Origin: Gemmatimonadaceae bacterium
GTDB taxonomy: Bacteria > Gemmatimonadota > Gemmatimonadetes > Gemmatimonadales > Gemmatimonadaceae
NCBI GenBank assembly: GCA_013697785.1
Contig: JACCWE010000058.1
Coordinates: forward strand, 1 to 41,626
Direction of reading: 5' to 3'
Length of the DNA: 41,626 nucleotides
Made by a program: the position numbers and the translations under genes. Each line of letters begins with the position of its first letter. The first letter of the stretch is position 1. The notes beneath the pieces were generated by a model. The model was not told the DNA's origin and did not search any database. It was given only the letters and a program-made list of their open reading frames with translations. Of this stretch, positions 8,435-17,474 are shown in pieces.

Positions 8435-9217
8435 ATGCAGGAACAGCAAAAGACCGCCGGCGAAGAGATGCCGTTCCTCGATCATCTCGAGGAATTGCGA
8501 TGGCGCATCATCTGGTCGCTGGCGACGTTGATGGTTTCGGTCGGCATCGCCTTCTGGGTGATGCTGCAATTCGACGTGATCGGCTTTCTCGAAAAGCCCA
8601 TCATCAAGGAGCTGCACGGACATAAGCTCGTGTACACGCACCCGGGCGACCCGTTCTCGATCGTGCTCAATGCGTCGATCGCGCTCGGGACCGCGCTCGC
8701 GCTGCCCGTCGTCTTCTACCAGCTTTGGTCGTTCATATCGCCGGCGCTCCATCGGCATGAAAAAAAGCTGGTGATGCCGATGCTCGCCTTCGCGATGCTT
8801 CTGTTTCTGAGCGGCGTCAGCCTTTCGTGGTTCGTCGTGCTGCCGCTCGCCGTGGAATGGCTGATGAACTTCGGCACGGCGTCGCTCGAGCCGATGATCA
8901 CCGCGTCGGAATATTTCGGCTTCGCCATCAGCATGACGCTGGCGTTCGGATTGTGCTTCGAGCTTCCGATCGTGATCGTTTCGCTCGCGCTGCTCGGCAT
9001 CGTCACCCCGAAGCTTCTCAACAAGTTTCGGCGCCATGCCATCGTCGTCTGTACGATCATAGGCGCGTTTCTGACACCTGGTGATCTCGTCTGGACCACA
9101 ATCGCGATGGCGGTTCCGCTTTACTTTCTGTACGAGCTGAGCGTGCTGCTGACGATCATCATCTATCGCAAGCGATTGCGGCGCGAAGCAGCACTCGAGG
9201 CTCAGGCCGCGGCGTGA
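8435..9217 (+). CDS. tatC: Sec-independent protein translocase TatC
   Basis: A 260-residue six-helix membrane protein. The N-terminus MPFLDHLEELRWRIIWSL is the hallmark TatC motif that, with the first cytoplasmic loop, recognises twin-arginine signals. The second hallmark, around FELPIVIVSLALLGIVTPKLL, and the late FLTPGDLVWTTIAMAVPLYFLYELS segment are also present. It exports folded, often cofactor-containing proteins with TatA. The likely partner gene tatA lies about 14 kb away at 23098, so the Tat genes are split here. It starts 20 bases after cpoB, and its stop overlaps lptD by four bases. Confidence 0.96.
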   Translation: MQEQQKTAGEEMPFLDHLEELRWRIIWSLATLMVSVGIAFWVMLQFDVIGFLEKPIIKELHGHKLVYTHPGDPFSIVLNASIALGTALALPVVFYQLWSFISPALHRHEKKLVMPMLAFAMLLFLSGVSLSWFVVLPLAVEWLMNFGTASLEPMITASEYFGFAISMTLAFGLCFELPIVIVSLALLGIVTPKLLNKFRRHAIVVCTIIGAFLTPGDLVWTTIAMAVPLYFLYELSVLLTIIIYRKRLRREAALEAQAAA

Positions 9218-12189
9218 CCGCTCGGTGGATCGTGTGCGCGCTCGCGCTGGCATCGCTGCCTGCGCTCGCACAGCAGCCGATTCAGCTTCCTAACCAGTAT
9301 CCGCAGACCGGCGGGCAGTTCGACACGAACAGCGTGCGTGGCCGCCGCCTGCAGCCGTCGCGGAACCCGGCGGATTCCGCGCGCGCCGACTCCCTGCACG
9401 CGCCTCGCGTGCTCGTCGTCTGGCCCGATCCCGATTCGACGATGGCGCAGCTGATGCAGCGCACCGGCTACACGATCACGCGCTATCAGAGCAAGGACGC
9501 GCAGCTGAACTCGGGACGGCACGAGCTCAGGCTCTCGGGGAAGGCGGTCGTCGAGCGTGTGCAGACGACGCTCGTCGCCGACACGATCCTCTACAACGAC
9601 TCGCTCCGGATCATGCGCGCGACCGCACCGATGGAGGACACCATCTATCTCCGCGATCCGTCGCAGGGCACTGCCGATCTGCTCGCGCAGGGACGTCTCG
9701 AGTACGATCTTCGCCGCCACTTCGGGCTCGTCAATCGGCTGAGCACATCGTCGGCGCAGAACGGACAGACGTGGTACATCTACGGCCACGCGGCCGCGGT
9801 GAAGGGCGACACGACGGGAAAGGGACACAGCATCTCGTACGCCGAGGATGCGTCGATCACGAGCTGCGATCTGCCTGAGCCGCACTACCACTTCCAGTCG
9901 TCGGAGGTGAAGATCATCAGCAAGTCGCTTCTCGTCGCGCGCCCGGCGGTGCTCTACGTCGCGGACATCCCGGTCCTCTGGCTCCCGTTCATCTTCCAGG
10001 ACATGCGCTCCGGCCGGCGGAGCGGGATCATCCCGCCGCGCTTCGGGATCACGGACATCGTGCGCACCTCGCCCGACTACGTGCGATCTGTTGAGAACCT
10101 CGGCTATTACTTCAACATCAATGATTACATGGATGCGCTGGTCTCCTACGACTGGCGCAGCGGTACGAGCGACCGGGCTGGGGACTTCGGCTATAACAAG
10201 TTCAATGGCGAGTACCGCTACCGGTGGCTCAACCGCTTCGTGAGTGGTGGCATACGCGCGAGCTACTGGACGTACAGCAACGGGGATCGCACGATCGGAT
10301 TCAACTGGGCGCACTCGCAGCAGTTCTCGCAGTCGAGTAGCCTGAACATGAATCTGAACTACACGAGCAACACCACCGTCTATCAGCAGGACGCGCTCAC
10401 GGTCGCGCAGGCACTCGCCGCGATCTCCTCGCAGCTCAACCTCACGCAGAAGCTCGGGCCATTCAACGTGACTGCGGGCGGCTCGCGCTCGCAGTACGCG
10501 GGCCGCGATCTCGTTAATCAGGACTTCCCGAACTTCTCGGTCACGACGCAACCGATCAACCTGGCCTCGTGGCTCGCGTGGACGCCCACGCTCTCGATCG
10601 ACAACAACCAGGCGTTTAACCTCGACAACAGCTCGGTCTTCCGCTACAGCACCTTGCCGGGTGGTGGTCTCGACAGCACCAAGGTCAAGGCCAACACACG
10701 CACCACGACGGCGAACTTTCAGACGCCGCTCCGCATCGGCCGCTTCGTGCTGAGCAACTCGTTTCGCTACAGCGATCAGCTCAACGATCTTCCGACCACG
10801 GTCACGCAGTTCGACTTCCTCACCGGCGTTCAGACCGGCTCGCGCACCTACGCGAACTTCCGGAAGACGCAGCTCGACTGGGACACGCAGTTCTCGCTGC
10901 CGGGAATCCTGCAGGGGACCTGGAACGTCGCGCCCTTCGTCTCGCTCACCAACGCCGACGGCAGCTACGCGTATCTCGTGCGCACCACGCTCACGAACGG
11001 CGCTTGGGTCTCGCAGTCGAAGCGCGTCCAGACCGGGATCTCCGCGTCGCCGACCTTCTTCGCGTTCTTCCCCGGCTTCGGGCCGTTCTCGCGGCTCCGT
11101 CAATCGATTCAGCCGCGCATGTCGTTCGCCTACGCGCCGTCGGCGGATGTGAGCGACGAGTTCCTCACCGCGACCGGCCGCACGCGCTCCGGCTACCTCG
11201 GCGGGCTCCGACAGGAGACGCTGCAGTTCCAGTTCAACCAGACGCTCGAGGCGAAGCTGCATTCGAAGACGGACACGACGCCGGAGGCGGGCGACAAGAT
11301 CCGGCTGCTCACGATCAACTCGTCGCCCATCGACTACGACTTCGTCGTCGCCGCGCGCACGCATCGCTTCGGCGTCACGAGTAATGCGTTCAGCTACAAC
11401 CTCCAGTCGGATCTGCTGCCCGGCTTCGATTTCTCTTCGAACTACTCGCTCTTCCAGGGCGATCCGCTCAGCGACACCGCGCAATTCAAGCCATTCCGCA
11501 CCGGAGTCACGGCGACGTTCACGATCGGCAAGAACAGCAATCCCTTCAAGACGCTCCAGCGCATTTTCGGCGGCGCCGCGCCGCGCGACACGTCGCCGGT
11601 GGGCGCGAATCTCACGGGCAACGCGCAGACGAGCAACGATGGCCAGGGGATCAACGCGCTCCCCGCCACCGCGGGCTCGGTGGGATCGCGCTATCCTTAC
11701 GCGATCAACTCCAATGCCGGGTGGAATCTTTCGGTGAGCTTCACACAGTCGCAGTCGCGCCCGATCACCGGCACGAACGTGAAGGTGCTCGACGTGAAGG
11801 CACTCTGTCAGCCGTACCTCATCGATCCGATCACCTATCAGCGGTGCATCCAGAATCCGCCGGCGACGGATACCGTGAGCCAGATCGTCGGCGGCGCGAC
11901 GCAGTACGTGAGACCCGAGCAGAGCACGCTCCGTGGCAATTTGTCGTTCCACATCACGCCGCGCTGGTCGATGCAGTGGACCACCGGGTACGACTTCGTG
12001 CTGCACCAATTCTCCGATCACGTCGTGAGCCTGCAGCGCGACATGCACGACTGGCGCGCGATTTTCGCGTTCACGCAGGCGCCGAACGGGAACTTCGCCT
12101 TCAACTTCTTCATCTCGCTGATCGCCGAGCCGAATCTGAAGTTCAACTACGACAGGCGAACGTACCGGCCGACGGCCGTGACGCCGTGA
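9214..12189 (+). CDS. LptD-like LPS-assembly outer-membrane protein (OstA family)
   Basis: A 991-residue protein with a cleavable signal (cleavage after about residue 20, ALA|QQ). An OstA/LptA-like N-terminal jellyroll follows, whose repeats read LSGKAVVERVQTTLVADTILYN. A large C-terminal beta-barrel follows with alternating aromatic strands. The segment ITSCDLPEPHYHFQSSEVKI is the conserved N-terminal cysteine region of LptD, and VLYVADIPVLWLPF matches the family. Two further cysteines sit near residues 866 and 877, so disulfides are possible. LptD inserts lipopolysaccharide into the outer leaflet. The C-terminal GNFAFNFFISLIAEPNLKF resembles the LptD-like proteins of Bacteroidota more than that of E. 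coli. GTG start overlapping tatC; followed by a terminator. Confidence 0.82.
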   Translation: MTARWIVCALALASLPALAQQPIQLPNQYPQTGGQFDTNSVRGRRLQPSRNPADSARADSLHAPRVLVVWPDPDSTMAQLMQRTGYTITRYQSKDAQLNSGRHELRLSGKAVVERVQTTLVADTILYNDSLRIMRATAPMEDTIYLRDPSQGTADLLAQGRLEYDLRRHFGLVNRLSTSSAQNGQTWYIYGHAAAVKGDTTGKGHSISYAEDASITSCDLPEPHYHFQSSEVKIISKSLLVARPAVLYVADIPVLWLPFIFQDMRSGRRSGIIPPRFGITDIVRTSPDYVRSVENLGYYFNINDYMDALVSYDWRSGTSDRAGDFGYNKFNGEYRYRWLNRFVSGGIRASYWTYSNGDRTIGFNWAHSQQFSQSSSLNMNLNYTSNTTVYQQDALTVAQALAAISSQLNLTQKLGPFNVTAGGSRSQYAGRDLVNQDFPNFSVTTQPINLASWLAWTPTLSIDNNQAFNLDNSSVFRYSTLPGGGLDSTKVKANTRTTTANFQTPLRIGRFVLSNSFRYSDQLNDLPTTVTQFDFLTGVQTGSRTYANFRKTQLDWDTQFSLPGILQGTWNVAPFVSLTNADGSYAYLVRTTLTNGAWVSQSKRVQTGISASPTFFAFFPGFGPFSRLRQSIQPRMSFAYAPSADVSDEFLTATGRTRSGYLGGLRQETLQFQFNQTLEAKLHSKTDTTPEAGDKIRLLTINSSPIDYDFVVAARTHRFGVTSNAFSYNLQSDLLPGFDFSSNYSLFQGDPLSDTAQFKPFRTGVTATFTIGKNSNPFKTLQRIFGGAAPRDTSPVGANLTGNAQTSNDGQGINALPATAGSVGSRYPYAINSNAGWNLSVSFTQSQSRPITGTNVKVLDVKALCQPYLIDPITYQRCIQNPPATDTVSQIVGGATQYVRPEQSTLRGNLSFHITPRWSMQWTTGYDFVLHQFSDHVVSLQRDMHDWRAIFAFTQAPNGNFAFNFFISLIAEPNLKFNYDRRTYRPTAVTP

Positions 12190-12228
12190 ACGCTCGAGAG
12201 CCGAGCGAGTGTTTCCTTGTGCGGTCGC

Positions 12229-12257
12229 AAAAGTGTCCCCTCAGTGGGACACTTTTT
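12229..12257 (+). terminator. Intrinsic terminator after lptD
   Basis: Perfect 11-bp inverted repeat AAAAGTGTCCC (12229-12239) and GGGACACTTTT (12246-12256) with a six-base loop, ending in five T residues. It lies 40 bases past the lptD stop. It probably ends the long Tol/Tat/LptD transcript. Confidence 0.88.
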
Positions 12258-12362
12258 GCTGGCAGCCCCGTGTAAGTCCATATCCGACAATGGGCTACGC
12301 GGCGCAGACGTCGTGGCGTGCCACGTGCAATTGATCCGCGCATCATTCCTTCGGAGCCTTCG

Positions 12363-13202
12363 ATGCGTCGCACGATCGTAATTCCCGCCGTGATCATGGC
12401 GCTGGCCGCCTGCTCTCGTGACTCAAATACCGGACCTGTCGACACCACCCTGCAAACGCCCACCAATCTCGTGTCGGTGTCGCTCAATACCGCGATCCAG
12501 CTCTCCTGGGATCCGAACTCGCGGCTCGATCGCCCCGATGCGTTCGACCACTACGATATCTATTCGACGTCGTACAATCTCGATACCGGCGTCTGTAATA
12601 ACGCAGGCTGGGGACTCGAGGGCACGTCGGTGTCCGAAGACTTCGTCGTCTCCGGACTCACCAACGGAGTATCGCTCTGCTTCGGCGTGACTGCCGTCAG
12701 CACGAGCGGACGCGAGAGCGCGGTAACGGCCTCACACTACGACACACCACGCTACGACTCGCGCAACGTTCTCATCGACGCGTTTCAGTCGCATCTCTCC
12801 TCGAGCGGCTTCCGCTTCGACTTCGGCACCGGCGCGCTTGGCCAGGTGCTCTCGGGCGATCGCGGCGATCTCGATTTCGTGGTGGACCGCCACAACGACA
12901 ACTCGATCTGGATAACCACCGTGCGTACGGGCACGAGCGTCGTGCTCTACAGCAATAATCCGGTCAACGATCTGACCTCCATCGACGTCGCACCGGTCAG
13001 TGGCTACTTCACGGGCTCGATCCAGGCTGTGACGGGATATGCGTACGTGTTCGAAACCAATCTGAGCGACGGGCTGCACTACGGCGCCGTTCGAGTGACG
13101 CACGTGGGCGCAGACTACATCATCATCGACTGGGCGTATCAGACCGACTACGGCAATCCGGAGCTCCGGCGCGTGGTAGCCGGAGGGGGGCCACGCCCGT
13201 AG
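12363..13202 (+). CDS. Putative lipoprotein with fibronectin type III-like domain, unknown function
   Basis: A 279-residue protein whose signal peptide ends in the lipobox ALAAC (C17). Residues about 30-120 read as a fibronectin-III fold (PTNLVSVSLNTAIQLSWDPN, YDIYST, VSGLTNGVSLCFGVTAVSTSGRES). The remaining C-terminal part is beta-rich with a repeated ITTVRTGTSVVLYSN / YVFETNLSDGLHYGAVRVTHVG character and no family I recognise. The ATG at 12363 is preferred over an in-frame ATG at 12318 because it begins the signal peptide and has GGAG upstream. It sits alone between the lptD terminator and hutH, with hutH starting only nine bases after its stop. It could therefore share a transcript with the hut genes. 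Lipid-anchored surface or periplasmic location is inferred. Confidence 0.7.
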   Translation: MRRTIVIPAVIMALAACSRDSNTGPVDTTLQTPTNLVSVSLNTAIQLSWDPNSRLDRPDAFDHYDIYSTSYNLDTGVCNNAGWGLEGTSVSEDFVVSGLTNGVSLCFGVTAVSTSGRESAVTASHYDTPRYDSRNVLIDAFQSHLSSSGFRFDFGTGALGQVLSGDRGDLDFVVDRHNDNSIWITTVRTGTSVVLYSNNPVNDLTSIDVAPVSGYFTGSIQAVTGYAYVFETNLSDGLHYGAVRVTHVGADYIIIDWAYQTDYGNPELRRVVAGGGPRP

Positions 13203-13211
13203 CTTTGCTGG

Positions 13212-14765
13212 ATGACGCAGCGCATCCAGATCGACGGCAACTCGCTCACGCTGCGTGACGTCTGGCTCGTCGCGCAGGGCAATGGAGAGGTAGAACTGGC
13301 GTCGTCTGCGCGAGAGAAGGTCGCGCAGCGGCGCCATTTCGTTGACGAGATCGTGCGACGAGGCGATGTGGTATACGGCGTCACGACGGGATTCGGAAAG
13401 CTCTCCGAGATGTCGATCCCGCTCGACCGCCTCAATGAGCTGCAGATCAATCTCGTTCGCAGTCACGCCGCCGGCGTCGGCGCGCTCCTTCCCGAGCGCG
13501 AGGTGCGCGCGATGATGCTGCTGCGCGCGAACGTGATCGCCAAGGGATTCTCGGGCGCTCGCGCGGAGCTCATCGACCTGCTCGCAGCGATGCTCAACGC
13601 GGGGCTCTACCCCGAGGTCCCGGAGCAGGGGAGCGTCGGCGCGAGCGGAGATCTCGCGCCGCTCGCGCATCTCGCGCTCACGCTGATCGGCGAGGGCGTG
13701 CTGCATCGCGGCGACAACGCCGGGCCGGCGAACGAGATGCTGGCGAGCGCCGCGCTCTCGCCCGTCGTGCTGCAGCCGAAGGAAGGGATCACGCTCATCA
13801 ACGGCACGCAGGCGCACACGGCTGTTGCTGCCGTCGCACTCATGGATATTCAGCGGCTCTGGCGAATCGCGCATGCCGCCGGCGCGATGACGCTCGAGGG
13901 GTTGCTGGGCACCCCCGACGCCTTCGACGAGCGCATCCAGCTCGCTCGCGGCCAGGTGGGTCAGCAGCGCTCCGCCGCGCTCCTCCGCGCGCTTCTCGCA
14001 GACAGCGAGATCCGCGAATCGCATCGCGCCGGCGATCCACGTGTGCAGGACGCCTATGCGCTTCGCTGCATGCCGCAGGTGCACGGTCCCGTGCTCGACG
14101 CGATGCAGTTCGCCGAGGGGCTGGTGTCGCGCGAGCTGAACGCGGCGACGGACAATCCGCTCGTGTTCGACGACGGCACGCTCATGAGCGGCGGCAACTT
14201 CCACGGCCAGGCGGTCGCGATGGCGCTGGACGTGCTCGCGATCGCGATGACGAATCTCGCGACGATCTCCGAGCGCCGAACCGATCGTCTCGTGCATCCG
14301 GATTTCAATCAGGGTCTTCCGCCCTTCCTGAGCCCCGAGGCCGGCGTCAATTCGGGCTTCATGATGGCGCAGGTGACGGCCGCGTCGCTCACGAGCGAGT
14401 GCAAGGTGCTCTCGCATCCGGCGAGCGTCGACACGATTCCGACGGATGGCAACAAGGAAGATGTCGTGCCGATGGCGATGGGTGCCGCGTGGAAGCTGCG
14501 GCGCATCGTCAACAACGTCGCGCACATTCTCGCCATCGAATTAATGTGCGGGGCGCAGGCGATCGACTATCGCGCGCCGCTGCGCCCGGCGCTTCGCGTC
14601 GCGCGCCTGCACGCGCACGTGCGCGAGCTCGTCCCTCGCCTCGAGCGCGACCGTGTGCTCAGCGACGACATCGCCGCGCTCCGGAGAGCGATCGGCGACG
14701 GCACCTTCGACGATGTGACGCACTTCGACGGCGAGCTCGCTCCCTCAACCTCGATGTTCGCATGA
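13212..14765 (+). CDS. hutH: Histidine ammonia-lyase
   Basis: A 517-residue member of the aromatic amino acid lyase family that removes ammonia from L-histidine to give trans-urocanate. The self-forming MIO cofactor triad A144-S145-G146 is within [17 protein letters not shown], and the catalytic tyrosine is Y55 in [12 protein letters not shown]. Conserved [11 protein letters not shown] and NQGLPPFL regions are also present. N-terminal IDGNSLTL is typical of HutH rather than of phenylalanine or tyrosine lyases, and the adjacent hutU and hutI confirm histidine as substrate. First gene of the hut cluster; its stop overlaps hutU by four bases. No strong Shine-Dalgarno sequence precedes the ATG. 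Confidence 0.96.
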   Translation: MTQRIQIDGNSLTLRDVWLVAQGNGEVELASSAREKVAQRRHFVDEIVRRGDVVYGVTTGFGKLSEMSIPLDRLNELQINLVRSHAAGVGALLPEREVRAMMLLRANVIAKGFSGARAELIDLLAAMLNAGLYPEVPEQGSVGASGDLAPLAHLALTLIGEGVLHRGDNAGPANEMLASAALSPVVLQPKEGITLINGTQAHTAVAAVALMDIQRLWRIAHAAGAMTLEGLLGTPDAFDERIQLARGQVGQQRSAALLRALLADSEIRESHRAGDPRVQDAYALRCMPQVHGPVLDAMQFAEGLVSRELNAATDNPLVFDDGTLMSGGNFHGQAVAMALDVLAIAMTNLATISERRTDRLVHPDFNQGLPPFLSPEAGVNSGFMMAQVTAASLTSECKVLSHPASVDTIPTDGNKEDVVPMAMGAAWKLRRIVNNVAHILAIELMCGAQAIDYRAPLRPALRVARLHAHVRELVPRLERDRVLSDDIAALRRAIGDGTFDDVTHFDGELAPSTSMFA

Positions 14766-16450
14766 CCGCTTCGCTCGTCGACGCACCCGCCGGCCCGCGT
14801 CCCGTGCGCGCGCCGCGCGGCCCCGCGCTCTCCTGCAAGGGATGGCAGCAGGAGGCCGCGCTCCGCATGCTCATGAACAATCTCGACCCCGAGGTCGCCG
14901 AGCGTCCCGATGATCTCGTCGTGTACGGCGGGACTGGAAAGGCGGCGCGCAATTGGGAGTCGTTCGATGCGATCGTGCGCTCGCTGCGCGCGCTCGAGAA
15001 CGATGAGACGCTGCTCGTGCAGAGCGGCAAGCCGGTCGCGGTCTTCCGCACGCATGCATCCGCGCCGCGCGTGCTCATAGCGAACAGCAACCTCGTTGGC
15101 CGCTGGGCGACGTGGGACGTGTTCCGTGAGCTCGAGAAGAAGGGGCTCATGATGTACGGACAGATGACCGCGGGATCGTGGATCTACATCGGGTCGCAGG
15201 GAATTCTGCAGGGGACCTTCGAGACGTTCGGCGCGGTCGCGCGCGAACACTTCGATGGCACGCTCGCGGGAAAGTTCGTGTTGAGTGCTGGTCTCGGGGG
15301 GATGGGCGGCGCACAGCCGCTCGCCGCCACGATGCAGGGCGCCGCCTTTCTCGGCGTCGATGTCGATGAGACGCGGATAGCCAAGCGCGTGGCGAGCGGA
15401 TACTGCGATCGAGTCACGCACAGCCTCGATCGGGCGCTCGAATGGATCGCCGCGGCACAACGCGCGCGCGAGCCGCTGTCGGTCGGCCTCGTCGGCAACG
15501 CGGCCGAGGTGCTCCCCGCGCTCGTGACGCGCGGCATCACGCCCGACGTGCTCACCGACCAGACGAGCGCGCACGATATGCTGAACGGCTACGTCCCGCA
15601 CGGGATGTCGCTGAGCGAGGCCGCGAAGCTGCGTGCCGCAGACCCGAAGCTCTACGTCACGCGCGCGACCGCGAGCCTCGTCAGGCACGTGCAGGCGATG
15701 CTCGACATGCGCGAGCGCGGCGCGATCACCTTCGACTACGGCAACAACATTCGCACGGTGGCGTTCGATGCGGGGCTCGTGCACGCCTTCGACTTCCCCG
15801 GCTTCGTCCCCGCGTACGTGCGCCCGCTGTTCTGCGAGGGGAAGGGCCCCTTCCGCTGGGTCGCCCTCTCCGGCGATCCCAAGGATATCTACCGCACCGA
15901 CCAGCTCATTCTCGAGCTCTTCCCGCACGACGAGCAGCTCGCGCGATGGATCAAGCTCGCCCAGGAGAAAGTCCACTTCCAGGGACTCCCCGCCCGCATC
16001 TGCTGGCTCGGCCAAGGCAATCGAGCCAGCTTCGGTGTCGCGCTCAACGATCTCGTCGCGAGCGGCGAGCTCTCCGCGCCGATCGTGATCGGACGCGATC
16101 ATCTCGATACGGGCTCCGTGGCCTCGCCCTTTCGGGAGACGGAGTCGATGAAGGATGGCAGCGATGCGATCGCCGACTGGGCGATCCTCAATGCGATGCT
16201 CAACGTCGCGAGCGGCTCGACGTGGGTGTCGTTCCATCACGGCGGTGGCGTAGGTATCGGGAACTCGCTTCACGCGGGGCAGGTGATCGTCGCCGACGGA
16301 ACGCCGGAGATGCGCGTGCGCCTCGAGCGCGTCCTCACCAACGATCCCGGTATCGGCGTCGCGCGCCACGCCGATGCGGGTTATGAGATCGCGATCGAGA
16401 CCGCGGCGGTTAACGGGATCAATATCCCGATGCTCGGTGCGCGCGATTAG
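14762..16450 (+). CDS. hutU: Urocanate hydratase
   Basis: A 562-residue urocanase, the normal length for the bacterial enzyme. It hydrates urocanate to imidazolone propionate using tightly bound NAD+. The family signature [10 protein letters not shown] ends at residues 407-415 with the catalytic cysteine C414. The NAD-binding region includes [11 protein letters not shown] and [15 protein letters not shown] (about 175-189). The ATG at 14762 overlaps the hutH stop (ATGA). The same frame is open further upstream, but that part lies inside hutH and is not coding. It is the second step of the pathway and is cotranscribed with hutH. Confidence 0.97.
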   Translation: MTASLVDAPAGPRPVRAPRGPALSCKGWQQEAALRMLMNNLDPEVAERPDDLVVYGGTGKAARNWESFDAIVRSLRALENDETLLVQSGKPVAVFRTHASAPRVLIANSNLVGRWATWDVFRELEKKGLMMYGQMTAGSWIYIGSQGILQGTFETFGAVAREHFDGTLAGKFVLSAGLGGMGGAQPLAATMQGAAFLGVDVDETRIAKRVASGYCDRVTHSLDRALEWIAAAQRAREPLSVGLVGNAAEVLPALVTRGITPDVLTDQTSAHDMLNGYVPHGMSLSEAAKLRAADPKLYVTRATASLVRHVQAMLDMRERGAITFDYGNNIRTVAFDAGLVHAFDFPGFVPAYVRPLFCEGKGPFRWVALSGDPKDIYRTDQLILELFPHDEQLARWIKLAQEKVHFQGLPARICWLGQGNRASFGVALNDLVASGELSAPIVIGRDHLDTGSVASPFRETESMKDGSDAIADWAILNAMLNVASGSTWVSFHHGGGVGIGNSLHAGQVIVADGTPEMRVRLERVLTNDPGIGVARHADAGYEIAIETAAVNGINIPMLGARD

Positions 16451-16459
16451 CGGCTGGCG

Positions 16460-17440
16460 ATGCTGAGCGCGCGTTTCAAGCCGTGGCACGTGCCGCTCTT
16501 CGCGGCGAAGTACGCGTGGCTGCATCTGAAGCGCTTTCCGGTGCTCGTGCACTTCGAGGTCACGATGCGCTGCAACGCGCGCTGCGACTTCTGCGACTAC
16601 TGGAAGAACGGTGCGGACGCGACGCGCAGCGACGCGGCGAGCTACGCCGAGGCGGCTCGCTACTTCAATCCGGTGATGATCACCTTCACCGGTGGCGAGC
16701 CGCTTCTCCGGCGCGACCTCGAGGACCTGATCGCAGCGGTGGCGAAAGCGATCCGCGTGCGCTACCTCGCGATGATCACGCACGGCGGAATGCTCAGCGT
16801 CGAGCGCGCGCGCTCGCTTTGGGAAGCCGGGCTCAATCAGTTCAACATCTCGCTCGACTTCCTCGACGAGCGTCACGATGTCGCGCGTGGCATCCCGGGG
16901 CTCGCCGCCAGGATTCTCGACACCGTGCCTCGCATGCGCGCGATCGGTATCGACGGAATTCGCTTCAACACCGTGATCAAGCGGTCGAATCTCGATGCGC
17001 TGCTCCCGATCGTGAGATGCGCCGAGGAGCTGGGGGTGGGCGTCTCGTTCAGCACGTACACCGATGCGAAGAACGGCAATGCGGCGCATCTCGTCACGCG
17101 CGACGAGCAGCAGCATCTCGAGGAGGTCATGCGGGAATTGCTCGAATTCAAGAGAAAAAAGCGCGGTGTGATCGTGAGCTCCGACTATTATCTCGAACAG
17201 GTGCCGCGCTTCTTCAGCGGCGAGATGAACGACTCGTGCAACTCCGGCGTGCGCACGATCCACATCGATCCGGCGGGGCAGGTACGTCGCTGTCCGGACT
17301 ACCCCGCGGATTTCCACTGGCGCGACTTCGAGCGCTACACGCCGATCAACTGCAACGCGTGCTACTACGCGTGCCGGGGCGAGGCGCAGGCGCCGCTGAC
17401 CATCACCCGCGTTCGCGACGTGATGGCGACCGCGCAGTGA
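16460..17440 (+). CDS. Radical SAM enzyme with twitch/SPASM-like auxiliary cluster motif
   Basis: A 326-residue radical SAM protein. The AdoMet-binding [4Fe-4S] motif is C38-x3-C42-x2-C45 in TMRCNARCDFCDYW, with GGEP at 78-81 for AdoMet binding. Near the C-terminus C260-x12-G273-x4-C278, then C298-x2-C301-x3-C305, match most of a SPASM/twitch pattern, so a second iron-sulfur cluster is likely. Such enzymes modify peptides, proteins or small molecules by radical chemistry. The target is unknown: no precursor peptide is seen next to it. The gene starts nine bases after hutU and ends 34 bases before hutI, so it is embedded in the histidine degradation operon. I know of no established role for such an enzyme in that pathway. 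Confidence 0.82.
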   Translation: MLSARFKPWHVPLFAAKYAWLHLKRFPVLVHFEVTMRCNARCDFCDYWKNGADATRSDAASYAEAARYFNPVMITFTGGEPLLRRDLEDLIAAVAKAIRVRYLAMITHGGMLSVERARSLWEAGLNQFNISLDFLDERHDVARGIPGLAARILDTVPRMRAIGIDGIRFNTVIKRSNLDALLPIVRCAEELGVGVSFSTYTDAKNGNAAHLVTRDEQQHLEEVMRELLEFKRKKRGVIVSSDYYLEQVPRFFSGEMNDSCNSGVRTIHIDPAGQVRRCPDYPADFHWRDFERYTPINCNACYYACRGEAQAPLTITRVRDVMATAQ

Positions 17441-17474
17441 GCCGCATCCCGATTCACACCATTTTAGTCGCACG

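Noticed and set aside
12256-12284. A promoter for the FN3-like lipoprotein just after the lptD terminator
   Set aside because: TTGCTG is a fair -35, but no -10 hexamer with acceptable spacing follows, so the site is too weak to list.
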